From Gordoniibacillus chartarius (GTDB lineage: Bacteria > Bacillota > Bacilli > Paenibacillales > NBRC-103111), in NCBI RefSeq assembly GCF_042432825.1, contig NZ_JBHLWN010000024.1, positions 46,258-110,257 on the forward strand: a DNA stretch of 64,000 bases, given 5' to 3'. A program made the translations under genes and the position numbers. Positions 8,760 through 17,483 of this stretch are shown here, in pieces (within the stretch, counting starts at the first letter, position 1; each line of letters starts with the position of its first letter). The notes beneath the pieces were generated by a model. The model searched no databases. It saw only the letters and a list, made by a program, of their open reading frames with translations, and had not been told where the DNA came from.

Positions 8760-10340
8760 GTGAGCAAAGCGACAATCGGGGCTTCCGTCATGGTTGCCAG
8801 TCCCCATGCTCTTGCCTCCGCCGCCGGTGCGCGCATCCTGGAACGAGGCGGGAATGCGTTCGATGCTGCGGTTGCGGTCAGCGCTTGCCTGGCAGTCGTA
8901 TATCCGCATATGACCGGTGTCGGCGGGGATTCGTTTTGGCTGATGTATCACGCCGGAGATCGGGCGGTCCGCGCCTATAACGGCAGCGGCAGGTCCGGGT
9001 ACGGAGCGACGCTCGATGCGTTTGCCGGCGAAGCGGCCATTCCGGAACGGGGAGTTCGCAGCGTCGTGACCGTTCCGGGTATGGTTGACAGCTGGGACGC
9101 CGTAGTTCGCGAATACGGGCGAATGCGGCTCGGGGATGTGCTGGAGCCGGCGATCGCATATGCGGATAAAGGGTTTCCCGTTTCTCCCGATCAGCATAAG
9201 GATACGCGGCTGCGGCGGGAGATGCTTGCCTCCGAGCGATTGGCCGCCCGCATTTTCCTGCCGTCGGGTGCGGTGCCGGCCGCGGGGGCGCGGTTGCTGC
9301 AGCGGGAGCTGGCGCATACGCTCCGGCGCATTGCAGCCGGCGGGCGGGAAGCATTTTACAAGGGGGATATAGCCGGGCGTATTGCTTCTTTCCTGAAGGG
9401 GCGAGGGGGCTTGCTTGGCGCCGACGACTTTGCGGATCATAGCGGGAACTGGGTCGCTCCGGTGACAGGCGCTTACAGAGGGTTGGAGCTGGTTCAGCTG
9501 CCGCCGAATTCCCAAGGCTTTGCCGGGATTATGGCCGCTCATATCGTGGAGAATTGCGATTTTGGGGCGATCGGGCACGGCTCGTTCGAGTATTATCATA
9601 CGCTCATCGAAGCGCTGAAGCTGGCGTTTCGAGACCGGAACGCCATGCTTACGGATCCGGATTTCGCGGCCGTGCCTGTGTCCGATTTGCTGGATAAATC
9701 GTACTGCCGGCGGCTATTTTCGCAAATCAGGATGGATCGCGCCTTGTCCCTGACGCCTGAGAGGCTTGGCAGCGATACGGCGTATGCGGCGGTGGTCGAC
9801 CGAGAAGGCAATGCGGTGTCGTTCATCCAAAGCTTGTATTTCGAATTCGGATCGGGCGTCGTTGCCGGGGATACGGGTGTGCTGCTGCATAACCGCGGGT
9901 CGTTCTTCTCGCTCGATCCCGTTCATGTGAACCGGCTGGAGCCTAGGAAACGGACGTTCCATACGCTGATGCCGGCGATGGTGCTGCGGGAAGGCAAGCC
10001 GTATTTGATCTATGGGACGCAAGGGGGAGAGGGCCAGCCTCAGACGCAGACGGCGCTGCTGACGCGGATTGTCGATTACGGGATGGATCCGCAAACGGCC
10101 ATTAACGAACCACGTTGGGTGTGGGGAAGAACGTGGGGAGATGCCAGTGAGGGGCTCCGGCTGGAGAGCCGAATCGATGCGGCGGTTGCGGACCGGCTTC
10201 GGCAGGCGGGGCATCAGGTCCAGGCGGCGGGCTCGTACGACGGAGTCGTCGGACATGCGCAGGCGATATTGATCGATGGGCAAGGCTATCGGATCGGTGC
10301 GGCCGATCCGCGCAGCGACGGCTCGGCGATCGGGTGGTAA
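8760..10340 (+). CDS. Gamma-glutamyltransferase-family Ntn hydrolase, possibly oxamate amidohydrolase (HpxW-like)
   Basis: 526 residues. This family is made as a proenzyme that cleaves itself before a threonine nucleophile; here Thr340 in SDTAYAAVVD, followed by VVAGDTGVLLHNRG. The large-subunit signatures FDAAVAVSACLAVVYPHMTGVGGDSF and VPGMVDSWDA are intact (each seen as a continuous stretch). No signal peptide is visible, unlike secreted GGTs. Cytoplasmic GGT-like HpxW of Klebsiella hydrolyses oxamate in purine breakdown; the nitrogen-type operator, adjacent pucR and nearby PucG make that role attractive here, but it is inferred. GTG at 8760 follows GAAGAGG by 10 bases; another in-frame GTG lies at 8739. 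It heads a four-gene operon. Confidence 0.72.
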   Translation: MSKATIGASVMVASPHALASAAGARILERGGNAFDAAVAVSACLAVVYPHMTGVGGDSFWLMYHAGDRAVRAYNGSGRSGYGATLDAFAGEAAIPERGVRSVVTVPGMVDSWDAVVREYGRMRLGDVLEPAIAYADKGFPVSPDQHKDTRLRREMLASERLAARIFLPSGAVPAAGARLLQRELAHTLRRIAAGGREAFYKGDIAGRIASFLKGRGGLLGADDFADHSGNWVAPVTGAYRGLELVQLPPNSQGFAGIMAAHIVENCDFGAIGHGSFEYYHTLIEALKLAFRDRNAMLTDPDFAAVPVSDLLDKSYCRRLFSQIRMDRALSLTPERLGSDTAYAAVVDREGNAVSFIQSLYFEFGSGVVAGDTGVLLHNRGSFFSLDPVHVNRLEPRKRTFHTLMPAMVLREGKPYLIYGTQGGEGQPQTQTALLTRIVDYGMDPQTAINEPRWVWGRTWGDASEGLRLESRIDAAVADRLRQAGHQVQAAGSYDGVVGHAQAILIDGQGYRIGAADPRSDGSAIGW

Positions 10341-10402
10341 ATGAATAACGGTTGATTGGATTTGCCGGGCAAACGGGATATTGCGCAATCGGGGGGATGG
10401 GA

Positions 10403-12106
10403 ATGGAGTTTGGCCATGTGGTGATAGAGCGGAGAGTTCCTTGTGTCATGCGGGATGGGGTCACTCTTTATGCGGATATTTATAAACCGCGAAAGGAGGG
10501 GGTGTATCCGGTGCTGCTAATGAGGCAGCCCTACGGGCGGAAGATCGCCTCTACCGTCAGTCATGCCCATCCCGTATGGTATGCGTCGCACGGTTATATC
10601 GTCGTGATCCAGGATGTACGCGGCCGGGGTGATTCCGAGGGAGAGTTTACACCGTTCCTGCATGAAGCGGAGGACGGGTACGACACGGTCGAATGGGCTG
10701 CCGCCCTGCCCGAATCGAACGGCAAAGTCGGTATGTACGGCTTCTCTTATCAAGGGGCCGTGCAGTGGGCGGCGGCTTCGCTGCATCCGCCTCATTTGAC
10801 GGCGATCGCTCCCAGCATGACCGCTGCGGACTTATATCGCGGCTGGATGTATCCGTACGGGAGCTTCGATATCCAGAGCTGTCTGCCTTGGGCTTATCAG
10901 CTGGCGAGAGACGGGGCCCGCCTGGCGGGAGACGCCGAGGCGGAGGCAATCTGCACGCACGTCATGCAAAATCCTTCGGCAGTACTGAACAAGCTGCCGC
11001 TGATTGGCGATCACCCTGTCCTGCAAACGTATATGCCTGCGTTTTTCGATTGGGCGGGGCGTTCGGAAGATGACGAATATTGGTCGCGCTTGAACTGGAT
11101 GGACCCATTTTTACAGCAGCCGATTCCTGCGCTTCATATCGGCGGCTGGTATGATTTCCTGCTGCACGGCACGCTTCAATCCTACGCGGCTCTTCAGCGG
11201 GCCGGGGGGCGGACGCCGGAGCTGTTTCACCGGCTGGAGATCGGGCCGTGGACGCACATCCCGTGGGGGAGGAAGGCCGGCGGTGTCGATCACGGTCCGG
11301 AAGCGGACGGCCTGATGCATTTGAAGCAGATCGAATGGTTCGACTATTGGCTTAAAGAAAAGCGCGGCAACGGGCTGTTCGAGGAGCCGCCCGTCCGGTA
11401 TTACGAAACGTGCAGCCGCCGGTGGCGGACGGCGGACCGCCTGCCGGACACGGCGGACGGGGAGGCGGCGCAGCGATATTATTTGTCGGGCTCCGAGCTG
11501 CCGGCGAACGGCTCGCTCGGCGGCGGGAAGCTGACGCGGCATGTGGAATGGATCGACGAATCCGCAGCTCCGGACGTATTTGTGTATGACGCCCGGCTGG
11601 CCATGCCTTTGTCATCGGTGCTTCCGGTTGACCGCAGCGCGCAGCAGGACCGGTACGAAATCTTGGTGTACAGCAGTCCGCCTCTCTCCGAAGCGCTTGG
11701 ATTGTTCGGTTCGCCGCAGGTGAAGGCAGTGTGTCAAGTCATGGACGGTCCGACCGATCTGGTAGCGGTGCTCTCGCTAGTATTGCCTGGTGAAGAGGCG
11801 AGATTTCTGTCCGTGGGCCGTGTGGAAATCGGGGCGGCCGGCGGTGCCGAGGGTGTTAGCGGCTGGCAGGCGGTACAGTTCGGACTTCGGCCGCTCGCGG
11901 TCCGCTGTCCCGAAGGTTCCCGGCTTCGCTTGGAGCTTACCGGGAGCGGCTATCCGCTGCTTTTGAGGCATCCGAACGGCATGTCGATTCGCGACGGCAT
12001 TCATGCCGGCCTTCAGGAGCTGAATATTGCTGCAGTCGCAGTCATGAGCCGTCCCGGGGAAGAGTCGTGGCTGGAGCTTCCGGTCGCCGAGGCTGCCGGC
12101 GTATAA
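10403..12106 (+). CDS. CocE/NonD-family (X-Pro dipeptidyl-peptidase-like) hydrolase
   Basis: 567 residues of the S15/CocE alpha/beta-hydrolase type. The nucleophile elbow is GFSYQG; the acid/His part is suggested by IGGWYDFLLHGT and by IGPWTHIPWG. The C-terminal half is the beta-sandwich domain typical of CocE esterases and glutaryl-7-ACA acylases. The substrate cannot be deduced: an ester or amide. Possible starts are TTG at 10352, ATG at 10397 and ATG at 10403; the last is best placed after the G-rich binding site GGGGGGATGGG. It lies between the GGT-like gene and an amidohydrolase in the same orientation. Confidence 0.78.
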   Translation: MEFGHVVIERRVPCVMRDGVTLYADIYKPRKEGVYPVLLMRQPYGRKIASTVSHAHPVWYASHGYIVVIQDVRGRGDSEGEFTPFLHEAEDGYDTVEWAAALPESNGKVGMYGFSYQGAVQWAAASLHPPHLTAIAPSMTAADLYRGWMYPYGSFDIQSCLPWAYQLARDGARLAGDAEAEAICTHVMQNPSAVLNKLPLIGDHPVLQTYMPAFFDWAGRSEDDEYWSRLNWMDPFLQQPIPALHIGGWYDFLLHGTLQSYAALQRAGGRTPELFHRLEIGPWTHIPWGRKAGGVDHGPEADGLMHLKQIEWFDYWLKEKRGNGLFEEPPVRYYETCSRRWRTADRLPDTADGEAAQRYYLSGSELPANGSLGGGKLTRHVEWIDESAAPDVFVYDARLAMPLSSVLPVDRSAQQDRYEILVYSSPPLSEALGLFGSPQVKAVCQVMDGPTDLVAVLSLVLPGEEARFLSVGRVEIGAAGGAEGVSGWQAVQFGLRPLAVRCPEGSRLRLELTGSGYPLLLRHPNGMSIRDGIHAGLQELNIAAVAVMSRPGEESWLELPVAEAAGV

Positions 12107-12127
12107 CAAGCTGAGGAGGGTGAGGGT

Positions 12128-13483
12128 ATGGGTTCGGACCTCAAAGTGGTCAATGCTTCGCTGCCTTTGCTGGAAGAAGGTCGATTGTATACCCTTGCGG
12201 CCAAAGGGGGCAAGTGGGAGACAATTGTCGCGCAGGAAGGTTACGACCGTGCGCCGGATGCGGTTTCCGTGGAGGAATGGAACGGCGGCGCTGATGTGAC
12301 GCTTGATGCGAAGGGGAACATCGTTCTGCCGGGGCTGGCGGATGCCCACATGCATCTGGATAAGGCGTTTTCCTTGCCGCAGGTAGGCAATGGATCGGGG
12401 ACGCTGGAGGAAGCGGTGCTGAATTATTCCGCCGCAGCTCCGGCTTTCACAAAGCGGGAGATCAAAGCCCGCATCATGCGGTCGGCGCTGCAGGCGGTCT
12501 CGTTCGGAACGACGCACATCCGCACGCATTTGGATTTTCAGGTCAAGCACGGCAAGGAGGTTGCCATGCGCACCGTCGAGGCGGCGCTGGAGGTCAAGCA
12601 GGAGCTCGAGCCATATGTGACCATCCAGCTGTTTCCGATGCTTCCGTATTATGATTTGACGAGAGAAGCGATAGAAGCGGCAGAGGAAGCGCTCCGCATG
12701 GGGGTAACCGGTGTCGGCGGCGCGCCCCACCTGGCTCCGGCGCCGGAGCCGGACATCGACCGGCTGTTCGCGCTTGCCGCCCGCTTCGATCGCCCGCTTG
12801 ACCTGCATACGGACGAGAGTGACGACCCGAATATCCGCACGGCCGCCTATATCGCCCGCAGAACGCTGGATTACGGCTGGAGTGGCAGGGTGACGGTCGA
12901 TCATCTGTGCTCGCTTGCCGCCATGCCGGACGGCGATGCGGCCCGGATCATCGCTCTGATGGCCGAAGCCGGGCTGAGTGCGGTGACGCTCCCGGGGGCG
13001 AATATGTATTTGCAAGGACGGCGCGACAGCTTCCCGGTACGCCGTGGCGTTACCCGGGTCAAGGAGCTGCTGGCGGCCGGGGTGCCGCTCGCTTCCGCCT
13101 CGGATAACATCCACGATCCGTTCCATCCGTTCGGCAAAGGGGATTTGCTCCAGATAGCGCTCATTACGGCATATGCCGCGCACATGGGCAGTCCGGCAGA
13201 AATCCGCACGGTGCTGCGGATGATTACCGAGCATGCGGCCAAGGTGATCGGGCAAGCCGATTATGGACTTCGTCCAGGCTGCGATGCGGACATGGTCATG
13301 CTCGATGCGGCTTCGCCCGAGGAGCTGTTCGCCATGCTGCCGGATCGACGCTGGGTGTGGCGCAAGGGGAAGGCGATTCGGCTCGCGGGAAGCAAGCCCT
13401 CTTGGGTGCAGCCGGATCTTCGGGCACGCTGGGAGGAAGCGGAGCAGGAGGTTTCATTCGCGAAAGGGAGGGAGTTCCGATGA
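12128..13483 (+). CDS. Cytosine-deaminase-like amidohydrolase (CodA/AtzC group)
   Basis: 451 residues, a metal-dependent TIM-barrel hydrolase. Metal and catalytic motifs in order: DAHMHLDKA, THIRTHLDF, HTDESDD, VDHLC and ASDNIHDPF. The HMHLDKA and HTDE motifs are those of cytosine deaminase, creatinine deaminase and N-isopropylammelide hydrolase. The likely chemistry is deamination or amide opening of a heterocycle. The N-terminal 60 residues form the usual composite beta domain. The start follows GAGGAGGG. The stop overlaps the next start (ATGA), so the two are translationally coupled. The substrate is not identifiable from the sequence. Confidence 0.75.
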   Translation: MGSDLKVVNASLPLLEEGRLYTLAAKGGKWETIVAQEGYDRAPDAVSVEEWNGGADVTLDAKGNIVLPGLADAHMHLDKAFSLPQVGNGSGTLEEAVLNYSAAAPAFTKREIKARIMRSALQAVSFGTTHIRTHLDFQVKHGKEVAMRTVEAALEVKQELEPYVTIQLFPMLPYYDLTREAIEAAEEALRMGVTGVGGAPHLAPAPEPDIDRLFALAARFDRPLDLHTDESDDPNIRTAAYIARRTLDYGWSGRVTVDHLCSLAAMPDGDAARIIALMAEAGLSAVTLPGANMYLQGRRDSFPVRRGVTRVKELLAAGVPLASASDNIHDPFHPFGKGDLLQIALITAYAAHMGSPAEIRTVLRMITEHAAKVIGQADYGLRPGCDADMVMLDAASPEELFAMLPDRRWVWRKGKAIRLAGSKPSWVQPDLRARWEEAEQEVSFAKGREFR

Positions 13484-14181
13484 GCCGGGTTCTTGTTGTC
13501 TATTACAGTGCTTACGGACATGTTTATGAGATGGCCCGGGCCGCCGCAGCGGCTGCCGGGGAGTATGGAAGCGAAGTCAGACTGCGGCGGATACCCGAGC
13601 TGGAGTCCGAAGCGAATCGGACGGTGTTTCAAGATCGGCATAAAAATGCGGAAAGCCCGGAGCCGGAGCTGTCCCGGCGGTTCAAGACCGTCGGCCGCTT
13701 CGAAAAGTATGAGCGGGCTCTTGAGCTGCAGCGGGATGTTCCGTTCGCGACGAACGATGATCTGCGCTGGGCGGACGGCATCGTGTGGGGGTTTCCGACG
13801 TATTTCGGATTTATGCCCGCACAGGTGAAGCTGTTTCTGGAATTCGCCTCCGAGCTTTGCGCAGACGGGAGTCTCGAGGGCAAGCCGGCCGGACTCATGA
13901 CGAGCAGCGGCTCGATCCATACCGGACAGGAGGCGGCGATACTGACCGCCATGGTTCCGCTGTTTCATTTCGGCATGATTATGGTCGGTCTTCCGTATTC
14001 GGAGAACCCGGAATATTTAACGGCGGAAGCGATCGGCTGCTCGCCGTATGGAGCTTCTACCGTAGCGGGACCGGACAGCTCGCTGACGCCGGATGATCGG
14101 GAGCTGCTCATGGCCGGCAGGCTGGGCAGGCGTGTCGCTGCTGTGGCTGAGGCGCTTAAGGCGAACGGTTTTATAAAATAG
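13480..14181 (+). CDS. wrbA: WrbA-like NAD(P)H:quinone oxidoreductase / flavodoxin-fold protein
   Basis: 233 residues. The FMN phosphate-binding loop appears at the N terminus (VVYYSAYGHVYEMA), and the WrbA signatures GFPTYFGFMPAQVK and SSGSIHTGQE follow. Members reduce quinones by two electrons with bound FMN and are cytoplasmic tetramers. The protein is somewhat longer than typical WrbA (about 200), with an insert around residues 40-90. Its start overlaps the amidohydrolase stop by four bases and follows AGGGAGGGAG. Last gene of the operon. A role in re-oxidising or reducing a pathway intermediate is possible but only inferred. Confidence 0.82.
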   Translation: MSRVLVVYYSAYGHVYEMARAAAAAAGEYGSEVRLRRIPELESEANRTVFQDRHKNAESPEPELSRRFKTVGRFEKYERALELQRDVPFATNDDLRWADGIVWGFPTYFGFMPAQVKLFLEFASELCADGSLEGKPAGLMTSSGSIHTGQEAAILTAMVPLFHFGMIMVGLPYSENPEYLTAEAIGCSPYGASTVAGPDSSLTPDDRELLMAGRLGRRVAAVAEALKANGFIK

Positions 14182-14220
14182 CGGGACCGGACTGCAATTT
14201 CCGCCGGAAGAATATTTCTG

Positions 14221-14273
14221 AAAAATGACTGGGAGAAGGCATTCGAAGAGCCGGAACCCGGTCATTTTTTTAT
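14221..14273 (+). terminator. Rho-independent terminator after the GGT-like operon
   Basis: AAAAATGACTGGG pairs with CCCGGTCATTTTT (one T-G wobble) around a 23-base loop and runs into a T7 tract. It sits 40 bases after the wrbA-like stop and separates this operon from the large cluster that follows. The 305 bases between 14182 and 14486 otherwise hold only the operator and promoter elements listed. Confidence 0.85.
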
Positions 14274-14329
14274 CCCTGTAATGGCGCGGGGGGGTAAAGG
14301 CTTGCCCTATCGAATCGCTGGAGGTTTTG

Positions 14330-14346
14330 TGTCATATAATATTACA
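14330..14346. promoter_or_regulatory. TnrA/GlnR-type operator upstream of the main catabolic cluster
   Basis: TGTCATATAATATTACA matches TGTNA-N7-TNACA exactly and 11 of 13 specified positions of the longer Bacillus consensus. It also contains TATAAT. It lies 140 bases before the ABC ATPase start. A candidate sigma-A promoter lies closer to the gene (TTGTTG at 14427-14432, 18-base spacer, TAAAAT at 14451-14456). Whether the site activates from a distance or represses a more upstream promoter cannot be decided from sequence. Confidence 0.6.
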
Positions 14347-14486
14347 TGCACTCACTGTCCCATCGTAGAAAAAACCAAAAACAGGCCGCTTTCATTGTAA
14401 ATGTGCACAGATATCGCTAAGAATCATTGTTGAATCGCAGCTATGCGTAATAAAATATAACATATAGACGCGAGGAGGGATATGGA

Positions 14487-15293
14487 ATGAGTGTAACGGT
14501 CACGGCTTCGTCCCGGTCTGAAATCCCGGATGTCCGTCCGGAAGCGTTAGTGCGCATGGAGGATGTCGGGAAAGTGTATCCGAACGGTACCGTAGCGGTA
14601 CAGCAGGCCGATTTGCATGTCGGTGAAGGCGAGTTTCTTTGTTTCGTCGGACCGTCGGGCTGCGGCAAATCCACGATTTTTAATATGATCGCAGGGCTGA
14701 CCGATCCGACCTCCGGGCGGTTGTCCGTGCTCGGTACGTCTCCCAAGGAAGCTCGCAAGCGGAGCGAATTGGCCTTTGTTTTTCAGGAGCATACGCTGCT
14801 GCCATGGGCGAACTTGATCGATAACGTAACGATGCCGCTTACGCTCCGCGGAGTCCCGAAGAAGCGGCGCGTGGAGGAAGGGGAGCGGGTGCTCGAGCTG
14901 GTCGGTTTAAAGGACTATACGAAGGTGCTGCCCCGCCAGCTTTCGGGCGGGATGAAGATGAGGGTATCGATTGCCAGAGCGCTCGTTTCCAGACCCAAGC
15001 TGCTGCTTATGGACGAACCGTACGGGGCGCTTGACGAAATTACCCGGCAAACGCTGCAGGACGAACTGCTCCGTATATGGCAGCAGGATCGGGCGATGTC
15101 GGTATTGTTCATCACGCACAATGTTTTCGAAGCGGTATATTTGTCGACACGGGTCGTCGTCATGACGCCGAGGCCGGGCAAAATAGCGGATATCGTCGAT
15201 ATCGATGTTCCGTTCCCCCGGACGGACGAATACCGGTCTTCACCGGAATTCGGCAATTATGTAAGACAAGTGTCGGATGTCTTAAAGCATTAA
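14487..15293 (+). CDS. ABC transporter ATP-binding protein (SsuB/TauB/ThiZ type)
   Basis: 268 residues. Walker A GPSGCGKST, Q-loop VFQEHTLLPW, signature LSGGM, Walker B LLLMDEPYGALD and the switch histidine in FITHN are all present. This subfamily energises importers of nitrate, sulfonates, taurine and pyrimidine precursors, working with an NMT1-like binding protein. The permease follows at once, and an NMT1-type lipoprotein closes the cluster at 37691. The start has GAGGAGGG upstream. Substrate is inferred to be a purine-related or other nitrogen heterocycle from the neighbours only. Confidence 0.9.
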   Translation: MSVTVTASSRSEIPDVRPEALVRMEDVGKVYPNGTVAVQQADLHVGEGEFLCFVGPSGCGKSTIFNMIAGLTDPTSGRLSVLGTSPKEARKRSELAFVFQEHTLLPWANLIDNVTMPLTLRGVPKKRRVEEGERVLELVGLKDYTKVLPRQLSGGMKMRVSIARALVSRPKLLLMDEPYGALDEITRQTLQDELLRIWQQDRAMSVLFITHNVFEAVYLSTRVVVMTPRPGKIADIVDIDVPFPRTDEYRSSPEFGNYVRQVSDVLKH

Positions 15294-15324
15294 TCGGATG
15301 AGTGCACGGGAAAGGAGAATGTCT

Positions 15325-16215
15325 ATGGATAAGCTGGCTGTGAGCCCGGCAATGTTGACGGAAATGAATGCCGCCGCTTTCGAAATCCGGATCTATGAGG
15401 AGCGCGAGGCGCACAAGAGGTCGTTCGATGAAAAATTCAACAAGGCTCTGGGGCGGATTTTGCCGCCGCTCGGCGTGTTTATTCTGGTTGTCGGACTTTG
15501 GGAGATCGTGCTGCAGCTTACCGGCATTAAGGCCTATTTGTTTCCCAAGCCTTCCGACATCGTGCAGGCGGCCGTCATGAACGCCTCCAATTTGGCGGTA
15601 TCCGTCAGAACGACGGTGGCCGAGGCGGTTCTCGGCTTTGCGGCCAGTGTCGTGCTCGGGGTTGCTTTCGCGATTTTGCTCGCCCTGTCGAAGACGATCG
15701 AGCGGAGCGTGTACCCTTATGCGATCGTGCTGCAAACGATACCGATCGTGGCGGTCGCCCCGATCATCGTCATCTGGTTCGGCGCCGGGATGAACGCCAT
15801 TGTCACGATTGCTTTTCTGATCAGCTTCTTCCCGATATTGTCCAATACGCTGATTGGCCTCAACGCGACGGAGCAAAACATGAAAAACTTGTTTTATTTG
15901 TACAACGCGACCAAGTGGCAGACGATATGGAAGCTGCGTTTTCCCGCCGCGCTCCCGTACATTATGGCCGGATTGAAAATATCGTGCTCCCTGTCGGTTG
16001 TCGGCGCCATCGTCGGCGAATACATCGCCGGCATCGGCGGATTGCAGGGCGGCCTGGGCTATGCGATTACCGTGGCGTCCACCCGGCTGCAGACCGCATA
16101 TTTGTTCGCATGCGGCATCTCGGCGGCGCTGGTCGGCATCGTGTTCTTCCTGCTGATTAGTGCGCTCTCCAACCGGCTGCTCCGTTCGTGGCACGACTCG
16201 GCGATGAATGCTTGA
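15325..16215 (+). CDS. ABC transporter permease (SsuC/ThiX type)
   Basis: 296 residues with a polar N-terminal arm of about 45 residues, then about six membrane segments. The binding-protein-dependent permease loop that contacts the ATPase lies in the C-terminal half (IGLNATEQNMKNLFYLYNAT, then FPAALPYIMAGLK). Three in-frame ATGs exist (15298, 15319, 15325); AAAGGAG at 15311-15317 best serves the last. It pairs with the ATPase gene 30 bases upstream. Confidence 0.88.
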   Translation: MDKLAVSPAMLTEMNAAAFEIRIYEEREAHKRSFDEKFNKALGRILPPLGVFILVVGLWEIVLQLTGIKAYLFPKPSDIVQAAVMNASNLAVSVRTTVAEAVLGFAASVVLGVAFAILLALSKTIERSVYPYAIVLQTIPIVAVAPIIVIWFGAGMNAIVTIAFLISFFPILSNTLIGLNATEQNMKNLFYLYNATKWQTIWKLRFPAALPYIMAGLKISCSLSVVGAIVGEYIAGIGGLQGGLGYAITVASTRLQTAYLFACGISAALVGIVFFLLISALSNRLLRSWHDSAMNA

Positions 16216-16237
16216 CGGTCGGAAGGTGATGAGTGAG

Positions 16238-17017
16238 ATGAACACGCTCGGAAATTATAGGCTTCATTGGCGAGTTTCGCGGGAAGCGGCGGATCTTCGC
16301 CGGGAGCGCCGCCCGCAGGCGCCGGTCAGCTTCCCGGCCGAGCCGCAGCATCTGACGCTGGATTTGGAGCAATGTGCGATGATTGTCGTGGATATGCAGA
16401 ACGATTTCTGCTCCCCCCAGGGGTGGCTTGGTTCGATCGGGGTCGACACGGCTGGGCTCCTGGCGCCGGTTCGGCCGCTGACGCTGCTGCTCCCGGAGCT
16501 AAGGCGTCTGCGAGTACCTGTCGTCTGGCTCAATTGGGGCAATCGCGAAGACCGGATGAACTTGAGTCCTTCGGTGCTGCACGTATACGATCCCGACGGC
16601 GGCGGGAACGGAATCGGCAGTCCGCTGCCGGAGAGCGGCTCCCGCGTATTGGAGAAAGGGAGCTGGGGAGCGGCGCTGATCGATGAATTAACGGCGGAGC
16701 CGGACGACATTCATGTGGATAAATACCGGATGAGCGGCTTCTGGGATACGCCTTTGGACAGCATATTGCGAAATCTCGGTGTGAGCACGCTGTTGTTTGC
16801 GGGGGTTAATCTGGATCAATGCGTCATGCATACGCTGCAGGATGCCGTGTGCCTCGGCTACGACGCCGTGCTGCTGGCGGATTGCTGCGCAACCAGCTCG
16901 CCGGATTATTGCAAGGAAGCGACATTTTACAACGTGAAAACGTGCTACGGCTTCGTGGCCGATTCCGGAGCCGTGCTTGCGGCGATGGAAGCTGCGGGCG
17001 GAAAGGGGAATGAGTAA
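16238..17017 (+). CDS. Isochorismatase-like cysteine amidohydrolase (RutB/biuret/carbamoylsarcosine amidase type)
   Basis: 259 residues. The Asp-Lys-Cys triad is visible: Asp in VVDMQNDF, Lys in VDKYRMSGFWDT and Cys in NLDQCVMHT. The DKYRMSGF..T..D..LRNLGV pattern is close to RutB-type ureidoacrylate hydrolases and to biuret and N-carbamoylsarcosine amidases, which cleave ureido C-N bonds. Acting in the cytosol on an imported ureide or a ring-opened product fits the cluster. Alternative starts at 16208 and 16229 exist; 16238 has the best spacing from GGAAGG. The stop overlaps the next start. The substrate is not determined. Confidence 0.8.
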   Translation: MNTLGNYRLHWRVSREAADLRRERRPQAPVSFPAEPQHLTLDLEQCAMIVVDMQNDFCSPQGWLGSIGVDTAGLLAPVRPLTLLLPELRRLRVPVVWLNWGNREDRMNLSPSVLHVYDPDGGGNGIGSPLPESGSRVLEKGSWGAALIDELTAEPDDIHVDKYRMSGFWDTPLDSILRNLGVSTLLFAGVNLDQCVMHTLQDAVCLGYDAVLLADCCATSSPDYCKEATFYNVKTCYGFVADSGAVLAAMEAAGGKGNE

Positions 17018-17445
17018 TGGCGATACCCGGTCTTGTGATTGGACATTATGCTGACTGTCCGGTGCGTAAAATTTCCGAGAGCGATTCGAATAAGTTCGTG
17101 CTGCTGTGCGACGGCGGTCAGGCACCCTTCGTATCTGTCGTGGAAATCTTCGACGCAGGCGGCATGACGCCGCCTAACGAGCATGCCGAAGCCCATGAGT
17201 ACTTCTATGTACTGGCCGGCGCAGGAGAGGCGATTGTCGGGGAGGAACGTACGGAAATTCGTGCAGGCTCTTTCTTTATCGTTCCGCCCGGACACAATCA
17301 TCAGGTCATCAATACGGGCAAGGGGCGGCTGTACGTCCTGACAACGATGGTGCCCGACGAGAAGTTCTCCGATCTGATCAAGGCCGGCCCGCAGGCGCGG
17401 CTCGATGAGGAGGATTTGGCTGTACTGGAAGGGATACTGCCGTAG
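17017..17445 (+). CDS. Small single-domain cupin protein
   Basis: 142 residues with one cupin barrel. Motif 1 supplies His, His and Glu ligands (HAEAHEYFYVLAG) and motif 2 the last His (PPGHNHQVIN). Single-domain cupins of this size may be isomerases, dioxygenases or ureidoglycolate-type lyases. The bicupin ureidoglycine aminohydrolase is about twice as long, so that identity is unlikely. Translation is coupled to the hydrolase before it by a one-base overlap (TAATG). Confidence 0.7.
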   Translation: MAIPGLVIGHYADCPVRKISESDSNKFVLLCDGGQAPFVSVVEIFDAGGMTPPNEHAEAHEYFYVLAGAGEAIVGEERTEIRAGSFFIVPPGHNHQVINTGKGRLYVLTTMVPDEKFSDLIKAGPQARLDEEDLAVLEGILP

Positions 17446-17483
17446 CCGGCAGCGGATCGTGCGGCGGGAAAGGAGGATGACGC

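Noticed and set aside
14487..16215. Assignment of the importer as a thiamine-precursor or sulfonate system
   Set aside because: No thiamine or sulfur genes are present and no TPP riboswitch is visible; the surroundings are entirely nitrogen-heterocycle catabolism.
17017..17445. Ureidoglycine aminohydrolase identity for the cupin gene
   Set aside because: The protein is about half the length of that bicupin enzyme and has a single metal motif set.
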